Shown here one piece after another: positions 1-12,313 of a stretch of DNA of 64,000 nt. The translations under genes and the position numbers were made by a program. Numbering within the stretch: the first letter of the stretch is position 1; every line of letters begins with the position of its first letter. Below the pieces are notes generated by a model that worked only from the letters and a program-made list of their open reading frames with translations, had not been told where the DNA came from and did not search any database. The stretch spans positions 10,814,789 through 10,878,788 of the forward strand of contig OY987242.1 of the NCBI GenBank assembly GCA_963920765.1, written 5' to 3'. This DNA is from Ulota crispa. Taxonomy: Eukaryota; Streptophyta; Bryopsida; Orthotrichales; Orthotrichaceae.

Positions 1-1308
1 CCAAAATAGAAACGATCAAAATTTGCTGAGCGGACATAATCGGTGAAGGTTTAAGAGAGCACGGACAACTTGGAGGGACAATCCCTGGCCTGGGGATAAT
101 AACTGGGGAAATAAACTGTTAACAGCAGTTTACAAAGCTTGAGCTGTGAAGTAAGCAATGACGGACACAACAGCGGAAAGATATGAGAGAGGCTGGGAAT
201 GGAACAAATGGTTCCCCATGGCCCCGCTTGTTCCATTGTTTCCAGAGGCATTCGTCCTGCCCAATCCACATCAACTGATTCCGTTTAGTCATGTCACCCT
301 TGTCATTGCAATGGTTACTAGATCAGAACTCTCTATTTTAATAAGCTTTCCCTGTGTTTTCTTACTCTGCATTTTTAATGAAGGCTACCAATCTTTCAAA
401 AAACATATAAAAATAACCTCTCCTTAATTGATTCGGAGCTCTGAGCTTCTTGTTCAGAAAATATAGTTATTTAGAGTTCGGACATGCACGTAAGGAAAAT
501 AGAACTGAGACTGCCGTAATTATGTCAAGTTCAACAGGAATCTGAGCTTATCTCACAAGCTGGTTCATTAGAGACGAGTTGGTAGTCTTACCCATTGGGC
601 GACGCGTACGCACAGGTTGTTGTGCCTGCATTCAGCAAAATTCAAGGATTCAGGAATTAAAAAAGGAATTAAAAAGAGATTTGTATTGAGTGATTAACAA
701 CTCAAGCCCAGGTTTCCGGTCACTTACTTGTGTACACCAATGTACCCTTCTAGTGTGTTTTCAGTTATACACAGCAAGATTTTGAGATGGGCCTTCGGTG
801 AACCAAGATGCAGTTTTTTTTCTCATACGATCCCTGGTTTGTGTTGGTATTCTTGTTCGAACAAGGAGTCAAAATATGACTATTTTAATTTAAATATTGT
901 GATTTGAAGTAGAACAAGCTAGCATGTTGTGCATTTAAAGTACACAAACTTTGGATGATATACAACCCTCTCTAATGAGCACAACCTGTAATTGTATATT
1001 CTCAACACATCTTGAGAATTTTTCCTGTTATGTACAGATACGATTGCACAGTGATTCCTACTAGTCAAGTTGTTATATTAGGAAGCCCATTTTTTGGAAA
1101 GCCCTCCAAACCCAAGTACTGTTACGAAGAAAGGCCAACTATTTCCTCGTGTTCAGCTTGGCTGTGTTCTTGAGCAACAAGAACTGAGATGGAGTGAAAA
1201 AACATTGGAAAATCGTTCAAATTGAAACCGAGATAGAATGCAAGGACGTTCCCAGACGCTGTTCATTGTAAAACTATACCCTAAAAACAGAGTTGTTGTT
1301 AGAGACGT
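1..1308. other. Intergenic, downstream side of the X8 gene
   Basis: I see no supportable gene here. The first 430 bases are slightly less AT-rich and hold short open frames on both strands, including a minus frame of about 66 codons at 319-118, but none shows a recognisable domain or splice structure. The rest is AT-rich spacer and would include the 3' untranslated region of the X8 gene that ends at 1309. Confidence 0.5.
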
Positions 1309-2957
1309 TTACGTGTACTTATGATAGACAGTTTGTTTAATTCTTTTTCTGAGGACAAGTGAAGATGGAGGCTTACTGGGGTTAGTGATGGTGAGGGTGG
1401 CAGAGCTTTGGAAGTCGCAAGATTGAGACGCTTGTCCTTGAGCCTGGTAGTAAGCATTCATGGCCCAGCTCGCATGACTTTGAAAAGTATTGGGCAAATA
1501 GCAGGTCTGCCCGCTTTGGATGGGAGAGCAGTTCACTTGTCCCTGCCCTGACAGCTGCCCACAAGCCCAGTCCAATGCCCCTTGGTACGCGGAGTCCGCC
1601 AGATTGGGCTTCGCTACACACCAATTCTCCGCCAGCCTCCGCTCTTGCGGTCTCCCCACATTCCTCTCTTCCCACGTCGTCGTCGTCAATGCATCCCCTC
1701 CAGCAACCCCTGCACAAGATCACATCACTCTGAGAATCCCGAGCAAACACTAGTAGAACGCTCATTTTTTTTCTCCTGTCGCGTAGATGAGGATACTTTT
1801 CTGTTGATGTTCAACAGAAATCAACAAATTTATGTTGAACATCGATAGAAAAATATCCTAATCAACGCGACCAAAACAACAAAAAAAAACTGACCGTACA
1901 CTAAACTTAAATAAATTTCAAGGGCCTGACTAACATCAGTCTAGTATCCTTCCCCTCCCCACCTCACTCATCAGACCTGGCTGGTTTCCACTACTTGAAA
2001 CGAGCTCCTGCGAATTGAGAGAGAGTGGGATACACAGTCGACAACATGAATATATAGCTTGAGGATTTACCTGAAACTGGAATTTTTTTTTTAATAATCT
2101 ACACTAGCTGTAGCAACGATTGATTTTGATTTTAGTCACATGACCTGTGAAGGACACTCTAGGTTAAAATAGTTCACTCTAGAAACGTTTCACAGCCAAG
2201 TACGGCAGAGCAGAGTTTCTATTTACGTTCCCTATGCACCCATTAGGCGAGGCCCTAAATCTTAGGAGACCAGCTGCAGAAATTCGAACAAAAATCCAGT
2301 TACTTGCCAAACAACACCATCGCCGTGAAAAATAAAAAACTCCAGCACGATACTAGAGCTTCGTCTGCGCGCAGGTCTGTTTGCACAAGTAGCCAGCCAG
2401 GGTAGTAGCACTGGCAACCTAGTGCCATAAATAGTAAAACCATCACAACTCTTTCCCGGTGTTCACAACGGTCTGAGAGCCGACAGTGACTCTTTCTTCT
2501 AAACCCATAACCAGTCTACAGCCCAGAAATAATATTCGAACAAATTTGAAAACTTGGGTGATTCTTACAGGCCCGGGACATGTTCAAAGAGTCGCCTTGT
2601 GTTTAAAGCTCCAGGAAGGAATCTATCACAAATTTCTGAAAGAATCGTAAACTAGTATGGTCCATTGTTTGATCACAAAACTACACCATGTCGTTGCATT
2701 CAGAGTCCCAGGATAAGTTACATAGAATTTCAAAATTGAAAAGACCTAGGACTAACAAGCAAGGGCAACTGAAATTGTCCGAATACTTCGAAACGCCACA
2801 GAGTGCACACTGGTTGCAATTCAAATAATCGGAACCCCACTGCAACGAATACACCCCGATCATCGTACGAGCTACGCAACAAATGGCGAAATTTAAGCAA
2901 CAAACCTAGAAGAGCAGCGACCAGCAGAGCAACGACCCTGGAGTTGGATATCCTCAT
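1309..2957 (-). CDS. Secreted X8 (CBM43) domain protein, 2 exons
   Basis: Exon 1 is 2957-2906 and exon 2 is 1709-1309; the 1196-base intron has GT..AG borders and the joined frame is 151 codons (150 aa). Residues 1-24 form a classic signal peptide: basic start MRISNSR, then a Leu/Ala/Val core, then small residues. The X8 domain spans about residues 45-125 and shows WCVAKP, LDWACG, CYLPNTF, HASWAMNAYYQ and SCDF, with cysteines at 48, 67, 78, 87 and 115. The sixth cysteine found in many family members is replaced by the HAS form. X8 domains bind beta-1,3-glucan (callose); small secreted members act at the cell wall or plasmodesmata. A short basic tail follows and I see no GPI-anchor signal. An in-frame ATG at 2981 would add 8 residues, but 2957 gives the better signal peptide. 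The exon join is inferred from phase and motif continuity; the domain call is firm, the biological role is not. Confidence 0.88.
1778..1871. repeat. Compact 94-nt hairpin in the X8 gene intron
   Basis: The arms at 1778-1820 and 1829-1871 are inverted copies, 37 of 43 positions identical, with an 8-base loop. The ends read GTCGCGT and ACGCGAC. It lies inside the only intron of the X8 gene. It could be a tiny foldback transposon or a microRNA-like precursor; the sequence alone does not decide. Confidence 0.8.
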
Positions 2958-3611
2958 ATCCAGCCCTTCTCCGGTATCCAAACTAATACTCCGCCAGTTG
3001 ATCGATCTCCGTGGCTCCCAAGCTTCGGTTCAATCTCCCTGCACACTGCGAAGATTTGGAGCAGCTTTTTTGAAAGCAAGAGTTGTGGGAGCTGGAGGAG
3101 GGGATGCGGGACCTGGCGATGGCGTTTGATCGTTGGGTTTGGGAACTGAATAAGATTAGTGACGTTTGAATGGGAGCACAAAGTGCTGTATTCGGGGACC
3201 CTACTGTCGCGGACCGAACTACTACTACTAAACTTACCGCTGCGGCGTCCCTTGTCCCTTGCCAGAGGCTTCGGACAAGTGGATAGCCAGGTGGCCCTCC
3301 AGCTTGGCCCTTATATTCCACCTCGGATTCCATGTCGTGTTCGTGGCTTCGTGTGAGGCACTGAGGCCAATGCCGAAGCGTGTGGATCCCTGGAATCTGG
3401 AGCTGGATGAGGAGGCAAGGAGGACGTAGTAAAAGTTTGATGCTCTTCCACCACCCATCTGCGCTGCACGTGACATCTGTCGGAGGGGCATTGGGCAGCC
3501 TGTCCAGTTTTATCCTTCAATGTTTGGGCTGCTTTCGACTGTGACCAAGTCAAGTGCCAGGGTGAACTGAACTGACCAGGGCATTTCTTTTCGTTTTTGG
3601 TCATCAGCTAC
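2958..3611. other. 5' flank of the X8 gene
   Basis: The region is locally GC-richer and carries overlapping open frames on both strands, none with a recognisable domain. It most likely contains the promoter and 5' untranslated region of the X8 gene. I see no clear TATA box. Confidence 0.35.
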
Positions 3612-4062
3612 TAAGGTAGGAGCACCTTAAATGGACACGATTCGTTTACGGACACCTATAAAACATATTGGATACAGAAGTTGGGCAAATAGGACACAAA
3701 CCTCGGATATGAGATTCAGCAGTTGGGCAAATGGGACACAAACCATGGGTATGAGCGGTCATAGTGACCATTTTAAGTATTAAAGTGATCTATTCTTGAA
3801 CTCTTGTGTTCACTCATTTGTTCTTCTCTGTGTTTGTTTTCCCAAGGTTCATGACCAAATTACAACAGGTCTAGTGTCCACAATAGGTGTATCTACAATC
3901 TCGTCTTCAAAAATTCATATTTTATTCATAAAATTGTAAAATAATATGAGGACAATTTTCTGCCCATCTGTGCCCATTTCCTAACAAAAATTTGTATTCA
4001 AAATCTCAGTTTACCTTCTTCTTGAATTGATTTAACAAAAGTGTCCATTTAAGGTGACCTTA
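3612..4062. mobile_element. 451-bp TIR element with TAAGGT termini
   Basis: The left end TAAGGTAGGAGCACCTTAAA and the inverted right end (AAGGTGACCTTA at 4051-4062) form terminal inverted repeats of about 26 bases that include AAATGGACAC. Inside, the unit GTTGGGCAAAT plus GGACACAAACC occurs twice in direct orientation (near 3681 and 3722). It has no coding capacity and is a non-autonomous DNA element. Confidence 0.75.
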
Positions 4063-4588
4063 TGGCTCCTTGTTTGAAAGACACAAAGTCAGATAGGCTA
4101 TTGTTTTTATCTACAAGGAGAAAACGTATGGCATTGAGTGAAATGTGTAGGTAGTAATTTGGCGACAAAGTAAATTATTTGAATACAAGTACATGCAAAA
4201 TGTCTTGATAAGGAATATAATTTCGACTCCTACAATAATACAATATTCAACATATTTTTGCTCCCCAGTGGCTATAGTAATACAATCTTCAACGTATATT
4301 TGTTACATGTGGCGAGGCTTGCATTCAGAGTCCCTAACAAAAAACAATAACTTCAAAAACCCAAAACAAACATGACAATCTCTCTACATAATATTGCAAG
4401 TGAGCAAAAAAGCAAAAATGAGCCATTAAACACACACCGCAATCCTAAACCAACACATTGTAACTCCCTAATTCTCTCATAAATGAGCACACACTAAAAC
4501 CCTAAACTAGCACATTGTAACTCCATAAGCTTCTCATCAACAACAACATCAAAGTTTGACTATAAACAACTGTCTTGCACTCCTACTA
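4063..4588. other. AT-rich spacer with a short direct repeat
   Basis: No gene is seen. A phrase containing CACATTGTAACTCC occurs twice (near 4455 and 4511), each time followed by TTCTCAT a few bases later. Otherwise featureless. Confidence 0.4.
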
Positions 4589-5317
4589 GGTGATTGCAAG
4601 AAACACTTGTACTATTTTTTGTCCCCTTCACTTCTTGCAGGTGCTTTTTGGCTTGTAACTTTTGCGCATCAAGTTCTTTTGAGCTGACATTTCAAAAAAA
4701 GGTACATGTCATAGTTATAGACCTTTCATAATTTTTGCAGTTTTTTTAAAATTATTTTATTATTTTTGAACATCCCCCAAATAGGTGTCTACCTTGGCCA
4801 TTTTGGGGGTTTTTAGTACTATTTTGGGTCCAAAAAAGCTTTACTAGGGATATAAATCAGGGATGTTGCTTATGGAGTATGCTTACATACATATGTATAA
4901 GGGTTTTGCAAAATTATAAATTCTATGGCATCTACATTGTCTCAAAGTGGGCATCCTATCTCCCTTCATTGGCAAAATACAAAGAAACTCCTCAGCAAAG
5001 CAATTGTACTGTGTGACTGTGTTTAATGGGTTCTCAAATGACCAATTTTTATTTTATTTTTTTGAATTATTTTACTATTTTCTAAAAAACAAGAAAGAAA
5101 TTGGTTTTTTGTTGGTGATTTTGTTTTGCTCATAACTTTTAGAATAAAAGATTTCAAGGTCTGAATTTTCACGAGTATGCTATTTTAAGTGCTTTACAAT
5201 TTTTCCGTATTTTGTTTTATTTAAAAAATTATTATTCCAAAAGCTCATAGTACCACCTAGTACTACCAGTACTAAGGGTGTTTGAGACAAAATTGTGAAG
5301 TGTTTCTTGCAACTACC
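4589..5317. mobile_element. TIR element, GCAAGAAACACT family, copy 1
   Basis: The termini are inverted copies containing TTGCAAGAAACACTT. A second copy in the same orientation is at 35085-35794, similar along its whole length. About 720 bp, no coding capacity. The family cannot be assigned to a superfamily from the termini. Confidence 0.8.
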
Positions 5318-6455
5318 CTGTTGTGCAACCACCATTATTGTAAGTTTTGACACATTGTGTATCTAGCACAACTACAAAATTGGCAGTCACATAAGTGAAA
5401 CAAGGCAATTTACAAAGATTGCATTGATGTAAAGAAATCCATAACTTAGGTGAGAATTACACTTAAGAGCTTGCAATATGGCTCTTTGAAAGTGACAACC
5501 AAAGAGAAATAAGCGACAGGCAACAATGCACTAGTGTGCAAAGTGGCAAAGCCACTTGCAATGCAGTGGTCTTGTTTTTAAAACCAACTAGCAACTTTGG
5601 CAAAAATAGGAGTGACATGCAAAGCTATGTGGTGATTACTTTATTGTGGAGGGAGACAATTTGGCTTCATGTAAAAAAATTATCATTTTTTTACAAGGGC
5701 CCAATCGCCAAAGCTAAAAGCCTAGTGCCTTTTGGCTCCAAATTGCCTAAAAGAAATGGGCTGGAATTGACCCCCTCATTGCCCTTTTCTAAATGAATGG
5801 CGCTAGAAGCAGGAGCTTAGTCATTTATTTTAGGAGGCTGTGGGATTAGAATGAAAAAAATTATGTTTTTTCATTTATCAAAAAAATTGAGAGTTTGGAA
5901 TTTATCATTTGGAGATTGAATTTGAAAGTTTTGACTTCATATTTGGATATGGAGACCCCATTTTGTCTAGGACGGTAGGACCTAGGAGGAATACATAATT
6001 GAACTTTACAACATTAGGGGGCAAATCATTACTTCTCCCCTTGCCCGAGAATTACAAAGCGTTTCCACCTTGACCAGAAAATGTGGATGTGCGGTGGACA
6101 TAATCTTGCAACCCCATTCATCCAGGCAAAGGGGTCAGTTCACCCCTGGCCCTAGTCAAGTGCCAAAAACAAACCACGGTTACTAAACCTAACTGCAACA
6201 ATCCTATTTGCAGAATTGACCTCAGATTCTCTTGGAAAATGTCATTTGATTGTGGGCGCTCACTCGCTCAGAGTTAAGTTTAGATGATGCCCACAATTCA
6301 GGATGTCTACATATATATGGTGAATATTGGTGATATGGTGCTCAAGAATATACATTCAGGTAATTTAGGATCATCTATTTAATTGGCACCAATACTGAGC
6401 AACGAAGAAAGCAATTCGATAATAGGAATCATCATGACATGTTTGTTAGGATGCT
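5318..6455. other. Intergenic, no gene seen
   Basis: AT-rich with short open frames only; the longest plus-strand frame (5536-5796) has no recognisable domain. I found no matching repeat elsewhere in the window. Confidence 0.35.
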
Positions 6456-6459
6456 TTAA

Positions 6460-7106
6460 CCCCTAAATGCTCAAGGTCTTTTTTGAGCTTCTAGGAATTT
6501 GCTCTAAATTGAATAAAAAGCTAACATTTTGATAAGTTGTATCAAATTTTTTAAAATTATATTCGTACAAATTCAAATTAGATATGTTAAATATCACATA
6601 GGAAAAGAAAACACAACAATATTGTTTATGGATTGAAAAATTATAATGTTTGATCAAGAGGGTGTTAAAACTGCAAAAATGACTTGAAGTCTTTCAATCC
6701 TCTTTTCACATGTCAAATTCTAAATGTTGGTCACATAAAAAATATGAAGTTAAAGGACATAGCATACATAACTCCAAATCATTTATGGCTTTTCAAGCTC
6801 TCTTGTACAAATTCTTAAAATAAATTTCTAGTGTGAAATTTTCTCCAAGATTAAGTGTATTTGAGGCTCATTTTCATGAGCTCTCAACACTAAAAAAGTC
6901 AAGATTGCAATGGACACCCTAGCCCAAAATCTTGAATATAAAATTCACAATCAATAATTTCCACAATTAGGTTTTTGATGCTAAAACTAGACTTCAAAAA
7001 GAATATTTCTAAAATACTAAATACAAAAAAAGAGCAGCTTAGTTAGGTTTTATTGAACTTCAAAATATTGTCGGCACCAAAATGTGGTGCCTTGGGCATT
7101 TAGGGG
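6460..7106. mobile_element. TTAA-flanked element T1 (family A, 647 bp)
   Basis: TTAA at 6456-6459 and 7107-7110 flank inverted termini CCCCTAAATGC and GCATTTAGGGG. Subterminal and internal sequence matches the elements at 9719-11276, 11311-11966 and 60159-60789 (for example TTTGAGCTTCTAGGAATTTG near the left end). It has no open frame of note and is a non-autonomous, piggyBac-like copy. Confidence 0.85.
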
Positions 7107-7240
7107 TTAAAATGTACTTAGTTTGGACAACCTTTGCAAGAAGGGGATTTGAGATAGCAAATCAAAGATTTTTTTTAAAAATTATTTAAACATTGATTAG
7201 TTCACAAGTAGTCATATATGGTGTATGTGATTGTTACATT

Positions 7241-7370
7241 AATGTTAAGGAAACCATGGTTGAATTTACAAAAAGTTGATAAAGATTATGACTTAATTTA
7301 CAACATATTGTAGATTAGGTCATAATTTTTATCAAATTTTTGTAAATTCAACCATGATTTCCTTGTAGTG
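7241..7370. repeat. 130-bp foldback, CACTA-like right end
   Basis: Two inverted arms of about 60 bases, sharing GGTTGAATTTACAAAAA, enclose a short centre. The right end reads CCTTGTAGTG, the complement of CACTACAAGG, as in CACTA-type ends; the left end has decayed. Non-coding. Confidence 0.65.
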
Positions 7371-8790
7371 ATTCCAAGTTTCAATTCATATCTTGAAACA
7401 ATGGCCCATGGCCACCACTCTCAAGGTCAAGCTCCGGCCATTGATCCTGAAGGTCATTTCGTCTCTCCACCCTCGCTCTCTTACAAATTGTTCGTTAATT
7501 GCCCGTTCCCTATATATTTGTAAGGGTTGTGAGTTGTGCCTTCCATCCACCTTCTCTATTGACGTGCTATGTAACTTCACATTCCTTGGATACCCTTCAC
7601 ATGTATTGTGTTGTATACATTAGCATTTTCTAATGGTACACTCTATAATTGCACATTTTTACATACCTTGAGGATTGCGTTTTCTTTCCACCTTCTTTAA
7701 TGTCGCGATTTGTAATTGCACATTTATTTGACATTAAATCCTCAAAATGTGCTAAGGAGTACATTTCAGCTATAATCATAGCCACTAAAACCACAATGAT
7801 CTCTGTAACATCACATATGCGCCTTTGTAATCACTTATCTCCGATCTTAGTGATATACCAATACTACTAAAATTAGAAATACCTTTATAATATCACATAT
7901 TCACTCTTTATAATATCACATATTAAAATCACAAGGACCTTAGTAATGTCATATTTGCACATTTGTATCACATCTCTAGTATATTTCAATAGATACAATT
8001 TGAAAGTTTACTGAAATTTTTACTTTGTATTCTATATAACATATGAAAAATAGTGAATAGTTACTTAGCGTAGCAAGAGCAAATTGCTAGTGACGTACTA
8101 AAATTTGATTGTAGATTCTTTGTATAACTTGAAAGTGTATTGTGTATCTTCATATAGATTATGTCTTATATTGTAAACAATTAGCTTCCTTCTACATGTC
8201 AAGTTGCAACCTCACATGAGTGTATTCATAAACTAATTTGTCCTTTTAGTGTACTATTTTTGAAAGAAGTTGACAATAATTGTTGTTGTCAACTTAGAGC
8301 ATTAGACACTTACAAACATCAAGAGACACTTGCAAGTCAAAAGATACATGCAAAACATTGGAAAAAACAATCAAAACATGGGACTTTTTTGAAATGTTTG
8401 GGATTGTAGAAAGTTCAGAATTACATGAATAGTCCATAAATAAATCACGTTATAAGTGGTAGAACATGGAAGCGTCAAAACTGTAAACTTCGTCAGAGTA
8501 AGCTTACACTCTGCCTGCCAGCATGAGAGGACTCTTCCAGCCCCCAAAGCCCCCAAAACTACTGACACATTCTTTGATATTGTCAAAGGAGAGTGGTGTC
8601 ACATGGTGGCACTTGCTCAGAAACATGAAACCCATGTAAGAGTCCAGCACCAACCCATGACCCACCGGTTCTTGCAGCAAATAAGTCCCCACTAAACAAA
8701 ACAAAAAACAAAAAACAAAAAGACTTAAGCTTTTTCGTAGACATATCAGGACTCGTCTGATTTCGTGTTGCACTCGTAATCTTCTTTGCA
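7371..8790. other. Intergenic, no gene seen
   Basis: AT-rich. Overlapping short frames at 8456-8825 on both strands have no recognisable domain. No repeat partner was noticed in this window. Confidence 0.35.
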
Positions 8791-8794
8791 TTAA

Positions 8795-9714
8795 CCCCTA
8801 AAGGACCGAGCAAAGTTTTTACCAAAAACTCTTCAAAACTGCCATTTTAGAGCATCAACCAAATTTGAAAACAAAAACATCTTTATGCATATATGACCAT
8901 AGGATCTTGTACAAGAATGGTTTTGGAAAATGTGGAAAAAATTTCAGAGTTTTTCACCACGTGGATTGGAAGTTAGAATGGTTTGAATATTCAAAAACAT
9001 ATTGTGAAGAATCGGGCAACTACCCTTCAGAAGGTGAAATTCCTAAGGAAAAAAGACCATGTGGGTGGTGTATCTCTAAATTCCTTATTCCACCTAAGTA
9101 CAGTAGTATAGTACATGTCAAAAAAGTTTCAAATCATTTGGAGTAGTATAACATATGGAAAAAAATTAATAAGTAGAAAGAAGTAAAGAATGATTCAAAA
9201 CACTAAATTGTTAAGAATTTAATTATGGAAATGAAAAATGCCAATCCCAATGTTCATAATGTAGTCATAAACAATATTCATCCTTTGGTTTTGTTTTTTT
9301 CCAAAATGTTGAAAATTGAGTAAAATAAAGGACTTCAAAGTTTATTTTGGAGTAGAGAATCCATAACTGACCGCAAACAAAAACTCCTCATAACTTTCAT
9401 CTCATTGATCCAAACAAAATGATTCAAAGCTTCCTACATTTGCATAAATCTCCTAAACCCATTTAAAAATTTTGTTTATGAAAAAAGTGATTTTTAAAAA
9501 TTTGCCCAAGCTACCCAACAAATGCAAAAAACAACATATTAGGCCATAACTTTTTACTCATAATTCCAAATGTCATGTAATTTAGTGCATATGAAAGATA
9601 AACCTTGTCCCTGCATTCTCTTAATCTTTCAGCCTAAAAAATGAAAAGCTCCAATCACAGGTACCTACTCAAAATTGCTATGTTTCTAAAAAAAAGGGTA
9701 TGATCCTTTAGGGG
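8795..9714. mobile_element. TTAA-flanked element T2 (family B, 920 bp)
   Basis: TTAA at 8791-8794 and 9715-9718 flank CCCCTAAAGGACC and GATCCTTTAGGGG. The interior matches the 921-bp copies at 40054-40974 and 50377-51297 (for example ATTCAAAGCTCCC versus ATTCAAAGCTTCC). Its right TTAA is also the left TTAA of the next element (T3). Non-coding. Confidence 0.85.
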
Positions 9715-9718
9715 TTAA

Positions 9719-11276
9719 CCCCAAAATGACCCTAGAATTTTTTGAGCTTCTAGGAATTTGCTCTAATTTGAACAAAAATCCAACATTTTGATAAGTTTTA
9801 TCAATTCTTTTTGAATTGTAATCGTATAAAATCAAACTAGACATGTTAGAGATCACATTAGAGAAGAAAACATAACAATATTTCTTATGAATTGAAAGAT
9901 TATAATGTTTGATCATGAGGGTGATTAAACTACAAAAATGACTTGAAGTCTTTCAATCTTCTTTTCACGTATGAAATTTTGAAAATTTGGTCACCAAACA
10001 AATATGAGGTTAACCCTTTAAGGACCACGCGACCATATTTTGGTTGCTTGGAGTGGTTTTTGGCCTGTAGGTTGAAAACGCTCAATAATTTGGAATTTGA
10101 TCTTGAAGTATGCATGTGATCACAAGAATTTTGCATCCATCTAAAAAAATAACAATGCAATTGGGTATGTGAGTTGATAAATAATGGTGTTTATACGGCA
10201 CGGCTTCAAAATACGTATCCAATTTTTGTCAAAGATGGATCAAAGCAACAACACAGTACATCAAGTATGCAAGAAGAATGTCAAATTTTAATTGCACAAT
10301 TCTAAAAGATTTCAAATTGCTTAAGAAATACGCTTGTATTGTTTTCATATATGGTAGTAGTATAATTGTAGTATTTGAAGATCTACTGAAATGCTGTTGT
10401 CATTTTGGCTTTAAAATTTGTCATGTTACATTTAAGGCCTATTCTTCATTGTTTTCACCAATTGGATTTTCTAGAATAATTATCAAATTTCTTGTAGAAC
10501 TGTTTTAGGGTAGCAAAGAAAGTGGGGTTTTTAACCCTTTTTGTCCACTTAGCTACACCTTGTGATTGCTATTTTTGTCTATTTTGTGTGAAACTAGTCT
10601 TGTTGGAAAGGTGGGAAACCTTGCTTTCTAGAAATGTAAGGCTCTTCTCAATCAAAGCTTGCATGAAAGGTTAACAGTCAAAACAAAACAAGAATGAAAC
10701 ACAAGAGATTTTCTGCATATGGCTCACTCAATCATTATAATATTTCACCTCCAATGATAGATCTAGCTGAAAATTTGGTGCTTTACAACAAATAAGGTGT
10801 ACTTCCCATTTGTACAATTGGATTATAGAAAATGGGTCCATATTTGAGTCAATTCCAAATCTAAGCTTACAGCCCTTGAAAAAGTGGATTCTATGGAAAT
10901 GGGTGTGGTCGTTAAGGTGTTAAAGGGCCTAACATGCATAACCCCAATCAATTTACGACTTCTCAAAATCTACTCTACGATTTTTTTAAATTAATTTCTA
11001 ATGTGAATTTTTCTCAAAGATCTAGTGTGTTTGAGGCTCATTCCCAAGAGCCCTCAACACTACATAAAGTCAAGATTACAATGAACACCCATGCACAAAA
11101 TTTTGAATAGAAAAATCATAATCAATCATTTGCAAAATTGGATTGTTGAAGCTTAGACTAAGCTTGAGAAAGAAAATTTCAAAAATATAAACTACTAAAA
11201 ATAGAGATTTGGTAAGGTTTTATTTAACTCCAAAATTTGCTCGAGGACACATTTTGTCCTCAAGGTCATTTTGGGG
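9719..11276. mobile_element. TTAA-flanked element T3 (family A) split by a nested insertion
   Basis: It starts CCCCAAAATGACC directly after the shared TTAA at 9715-9718 and ends GGTCATTTTGGGG before TTAA 11277-11280. It is a family A copy interrupted by the element at 10014-10919; without it the length is about 650 bp, as in the other family A copies. Confidence 0.82.
10014..10919. mobile_element. Nested TTAA element T3n (906 bp)
   Basis: The left end CCCTTTAAGGACCAC and the right end (complement of TTAACACCTTAACGACCAC) form imperfect inverted repeats. TTAA is at 10010-10013 and 10920-10923. The intact family A copy T1 has the uninterrupted sequence GTTAAAGGACATAGC at this place, which gives the empty target site. 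Confidence 0.8.
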
Positions 11277-11277
11277 T

Positions 11278-12313
11278 TAAGGTAGGTAGCTCAAAAAGGC
11301 GACAGTTTAATCCCCAAATGCCCTAGGCACTTTTTGAGCTTTTAGGAATTTGTTTTAAACTGAACAAAAAGCCAAGTTTTTGATAAATTGTATTTGTTTT
11401 TTTAAATTTTGTAACCGTACAAAATCAAAATACAATTGTTAGAGATCACATAGGAAAAGAGAACACAAAAATATGATTTATGGATTGAAAGATTTATAAT
11501 GTTTGATCAAGTGGGTGTTAAAATTGTGAATACAACTTGAAGCCTTTCAATCATCTTTTCACATGTCAAATCTAAAAAAATGGTTACATGAAAAATATGG
11601 GGTTAAAGGGCATAACATACATAACTCCAATCAATTTATGGCTTTCCAAAATCTCCAATACAATCTTTTATAAATAGATTTATAGTGTAAAATTTTCTCC
11701 AAGGTCTAGTGTATTTGAGGCTTGTTTCCAAGAGCTCTTAACACTAAAAAAAAGTCAAGAATGCAACAGACACCCTTGGACATAATCTTGAATAGAAAAA
11801 TCATAATCAATCATTTACAAAATCAGTTTTTTGATTCTAAAACTAGACTTCACAAATAATAATTAATAAATAGAATCTACTAAAACTAGAAAATTAGTTA
11901 GGTTTTATAGAAGTTCAAAATATTGTGAACACCATAATGTGGTGCCTTGACTTGGGCATTTAGGGGTTAAGGGCTGATTTGCTTTTTCATGACCTTTTCA
12001 AAACATGAAGATTTTAAAGAGAAATGGATGTTGAATGTAACACAATTTTTATTTTTATTTTTGAAGCCTAATTGAATTATTGATGAGTTTTCAATTTATT
12101 TTATAGTAGGCACCTATTTGTGATTCTAGGTCTCCCATAAACCATCTCTTTGCAACTTTTAAAAAAATGAGGTAAAATCAAGGAATATGATTGACTCTTG
12201 CAATAAAAGACACCTTTTCTTTTAAGACTAAAGAGGATCCATTTAAAAACTACCTCATATCCATTCTTGGGCTACTTTATCTTGAGCGGACGCAATTTGA
12301 GCTACCTACCTTA
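11278..12313. mobile_element. TAAGGT-ended element U1 hosting T4
   Basis: Inverted termini TAAGGTAGGTAGCTCAAA and the complement at 12296-12313. The TTAA element T4 is inserted 29 bases inside the left end. The right half matches, in inverse orientation, a second copy at about 60063-61075. Confidence 0.75.
11311..11966. mobile_element. TTAA-flanked element T4 (family A, 656 bp)
   Basis: TTAA at 11307-11310 and 11967-11970 flank TCCCCAAATGCCC and GGGCATTTAGGGG. The interior is homologous to T1 along its length. Nested in U1. Confidence 0.85.

Noticed and set aside
118..319. Minus frame with a phrase like QDECLWKQWNKRGHG, faintly F-box-like
   Set aside because: Too short, no matching upstream exon or further motif, and it is within chance for this length.
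1382..1765. Alternative minus frame over the X8 exon
   Set aside because: It is a shifted reading of the X8 exon and crosses its splice acceptor.
6460..6470. CCCTAAA in the element ends as telomere sequence
   Set aside because: The motif occurs once per end, is palindromically placed and always borders TTAA; it belongs to transposon termini, not telomere repeats.
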